Notes under the pieces: model-generated
What the model saw: the letters and a program-made list of their open reading frames with translations, nothing else
Told to the model about the DNA's origin: nothing
Database searches by the model: none
Made by a program: the position numbers and the translations under genes
Assembly (NCBI RefSeq): GCF_903944925.1
Contig: NZ_CAJATU010000072.1
Location: 62,001 to 126,000, forward strand
DNA length: 64,000 nt
DNA from: an uncultured Rhodopila sp.
GTDB lineage: Bacteria > Pseudomonadota > Alphaproteobacteria > Acetobacterales > Acetobacteraceae
Direction: 5' to 3'
Part shown: positions 62,063-64,000 of the stretch, in pieces
How the letters are laid out: each line of letters opens with the position of its first letter
Numbering within the stretch: the first letter of the stretch is position 1

Positions 62063-63691
62063 CTACACCGCCGCCGCTTCTTCGACCGTTTCGACAGCGC
62101 GCGGCAACAGGATCGTAATCTTCGTGCCTTCGCCCGGGGCGCTGCGCACCCGGACATCGCCGCCCGATTGGCGCACGAAGCCGTACACCTGGGCCAGCCC
62201 CAGCCCGGTGCCCTTGCCGATGTCCTTGGTCGTAAAGAACGGTTCGAACAACCGCGCCTTCACCGCATCCGACATGCCGGTGCCGGTGTCCTCCACCGAC
62301 AACGACGCGTAGTCGCCCGGCGGCAGATCGGCTCCGTCCGCGGCGCCATGCACCAGGATATTGCCGGTCGATATCCTTAATGAACCGCCCTCCGGCATCG
62401 CGTCGCGCGCATTGATCGCCAGGTTCAGCACCGCCGTCTGCACCTGGCTCGCGTCGGCCATCACCGGCCAGACATCGGGGGCGAAATCGAAGGTCAAAGT
62501 CACCGCCGATCCCACGCTCCGCTCCAGCAACTCCCGCATCTCCTGCACCAGTTGGTTTATCGGCAGGTAATCGAGTTCCAGGTTCTGCCGCCGCGCGAAC
62601 GCCATCAGCTGCGCGATCAGCTTCGCCCCGCGCTGCGCCGCGCTGACCGAACTGTCGATCATCCGCAGGGTGCGCGGATCATCGATGCGCAGCCGCGTCA
62701 CCTCCAGCCCGCCCAGGATCGCGGTCAGCAGGTTGTTGAAGTCGTGCGCAATCCCGCCGGTGAGTTGCCCGAGCGCTTCCATCTTCTGCAATTGCCGGAT
62801 CTGCTCGCCCGTCCGCTCGCGCTCATCGATCTCCGCCCGCAGCCGCTCATTGGCGTCCGCAAGTTCGCGCGTCCGCTCCGCCACGCGGCTCTCCAGTTCG
62901 GCGTTCAGCGCCTCCAGCGCGTCGCGCGCGTCTTTCTCCACCGTCCGGTCATAGAGAATCTTCAAATAGCCGGCGACCTCACCGCGGCGGTCGCGCAGCG
63001 GCACCATGCGGCCGCTGGACCAGAACCGGGTGCCGTCGCGCCGGCGGTGCCAGCGTTCCGCCCGCACGCTCACCCCCGACCGGGCCGACAGCATTTCGGT
63101 CTCGGGGATGTCGGCGGCGACGTCGTCGGCCAGGAAGATGCGGGCGCAGGGCTGGCCGATGATCTGATCGGCCGCGTAGCCGAGGATCGCCTCGGCGCCG
63201 GAGTTCCAACTGGTGACCCGGCCATCCAGGCCGCAGGTGAAAATCGCATAGTCCACCGCGCTTTCGACGATCATCCGGTAGCGCTCATGCGCTTCCTGGG
63301 CGCGGGTTTCCGCCTGCCGCAGCCGCAGCATGGCATGCGTCACCGCGATCAGCTCCAGCGGCTCGACCGGCGTGGTCAGGTAGCAGTCGGCGCCGCTTTC
63401 CAGCCCGACGATCTTCTCCGCTGATGAAATGGCGGTGGCGGAAATCTGGATGACGACGATCTCCGGCCAGGATTGCTTGATGCGGCGGCAGACCTCCAGC
63501 CCGTTCACATCCGGCAGGTTCACATCCAGCAACACCAGCAGCGGCTGTCGTTCGGCGATGGTGGAAAGGGCGGTGGCGCCGTCCTCGGCTTCGAGCACCT
63601 CCATCCCGCCCATCCGCAACGACCGCGTCTTGACGTAACGGTTCGCCGGATCGTCATCGACGTTCAGCACCAAGGGCGGGATGAGGCTCAT
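62063..63691 (-). CDS. Receiver-PAS-histidine kinase
   Basis: 542 residues. An N-terminal receiver has LVLNVDDDPANRYV and an acceptor aspartate in LLVLLDVNLPDVNGLEV. A PAS domain (about 130-260) contains CGLDGRVTSWNSGAEAILGY. A coiled coil (ALNAELESRVAERTRELADA) leads to the H-box GGIAHDFNNLLTAILGGLEV and the ATPase domain (NLAINARDAMPEGG, GTGLGLAQVYGFVRQSGGDV). Membrane segments are absent, so it is a cytosolic sensor. The start at 63691 overlaps the stop of the upstream receiver gene (ATGA). Signal and partner are unknown. Confidence 0.9.
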   Translation of the reverse strand: MSLIPPLVLNVDDDPANRYVKTRSLRMGGMEVLEAEDGATALSTIAERQPLLVLLDVNLPDVNGLEVCRRIKQSWPEIVVIQISATAISSAEKIVGLESGADCYLTTPVEPLELIAVTHAMLRLRQAETRAQEAHERYRMIVESAVDYAIFTCGLDGRVTSWNSGAEAILGYAADQIIGQPCARIFLADDVAADIPETEMLSARSGVSVRAERWHRRRDGTRFWSSGRMVPLRDRRGEVAGYLKILYDRTVEKDARDALEALNAELESRVAERTRELADANERLRAEIDERERTGEQIRQLQKMEALGQLTGGIAHDFNNLLTAILGGLEVTRLRIDDPRTLRMIDSSVSAAQRGAKLIAQLMAFARRQNLELDYLPINQLVQEMRELLERSVGSAVTLTFDFAPDVWPVMADASQVQTAVLNLAINARDAMPEGGSLRISTGNILVHGAADGADLPPGDYASLSVEDTGTGMSDAVKARLFEPFFTTKDIGKGTGLGLAQVYGFVRQSGGDVRVRSAPGEGTKITILLPRAVETVEEAAAV

Positions 63692-64000
63692 TCCACGCTC
63701 CGTTCGGCCATAAGGGCGAGATCGTCGTGCCACACCGCGTGCAGCGCACGCTGCATGGCATCGCGGGTCAGCGCCGCCTTGGACAGGATCGCCCGGGCGC
63801 GGGCGAGCCGGATGCGCTCGGCCTCGGTCAGCACCGACGACGTGCAGACGATCACCGGAATGCCGGCGGTGGCGGCGTCGGCCTGCAGGCGATCCATCAC
63901 CGCGAACCCGTCGAGGTCCGGCAGACGCAGATCCAGCAGCACGGCGTCCGGCGGATCAGCGCGGGCCAGGCGAAGTCCGTCGGCGCCAGTTTCGGCTTCG
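63688..64000 (-). CDS. Receiver-domain protein, C-terminal part
   Basis: The last about 103 codons of a two-component protein whose start is beyond the window; the frame is open to base 64000. A receiver is visible: AVLLDLRLPDLDGF with the phospho-acceptor aspartate, PVIVCTSSVLTEAE with the switch position, and ILSKAALTRD holding the lysine. It could be a single-domain regulator or the end of a hybrid kinase. It overlaps the downstream kinase gene (ATGA), so the two proteins probably act in one phosphorelay. Confidence 0.8.
   Translation of the reverse strand, partial: EAETGADGLRLARADPPDAVLLDLRLPDLDGFAVMDRLQADAATAGIPVIVCTSSVLTEAERIRLARARAILSKAALTRDAMQRALHAVWHDDLALMAERSVE

Overview
The window is GC-rich, gene-dense DNA from an alphaproteobacterium. 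The likely group is Rhodospirillales, family Acetobacteraceae; this is inferred from gene content, not from a marker gene. Supporting signs are the dusB-ntrB-ntrC-ntrY-ntrX operon, a CtrA master regulator next to fliI-fliJ, a TrcR (DUF1013) gene, DUF1192 and DUF465 small proteins, and a hopanoid side-chain operon (hpnM-hpnI-hpnJ) behind ispA-dxs. No rRNA, tRNA, IS element, CRISPR array or prophage was recognised.

Layout. 1-5.8 kb: isoprenoid supply and hopanoid genes in one tightly overlapping operon. 5.9-9.1 kb: two small unknown genes and a three-domain DNA ligase D. 9.3-16.7 kb: nitrogen-control operon. 16.7-18.4 kb: remnant zone with a broken hicB antitoxin and an orphan carrier-thioesterase piece of a peptide synthetase. 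18.5-21.6 kb: ctrA divergent from fliI-fliJ-receiver gene. 21.9-28.4 kb: membrane protein, ahpC-ahpD with divergent oxyR, ada, and an SPFH gene pair. 28.4-29.1 kb: small heat-shock gene with an apparent RpoH promoter and ROSE-type RNA thermometer. 29.1-33.9 kb: DUF1192, trcR (behind three tandem hairpins), two DUF465 genes, purE-purK, a GyrI-like protein and a methyltransferase. 34-36.4 kb: a helical protein with an exact CtrA box upstream, then a broken gene fusion ending in a PIN-domain fragment. 36.5-42.6 kb: complete chemotaxis operon (ChpT-like, CheA, CheW, CheY, CheB, CheR). 42.7-52.4 kb: moaA, a secreted protein, an RTX beta-propeller protein, and metabolic genes ending with pckA. 52.7-58.9 kb: lower-GC accessory island with three glycine-rich membrane proteins, an MqsA-like/REase-HEPN gene pair, a Phd-VapC pair, a membrane protein coupled to a 57-residue ORF, and a broken higA. 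59.2-64 kb: a sugar MFS transporter translationally coupled to an OprB porin, then two-component genes.

How it fits together. The core parts link cell cycle and motility (CtrA, TrcR, ChpT-like protein, FliI/J, Che) with nitrogen sensing, peroxide defence (OxyR-AhpC-AhpD) and membrane hopanoids. The accessory parts carry three decayed toxin-antitoxin relics (hicB, a PIN gene, higA) and two intact TA-like pairs. The best candidate for an undescribed system is the 52.7-56.9 kb block: a PD-(D/E)xK nuclease fused to a HEPN domain, overlapped by an MqsA-type antitoxin, next to three unrecognised membrane-inserting proteins.
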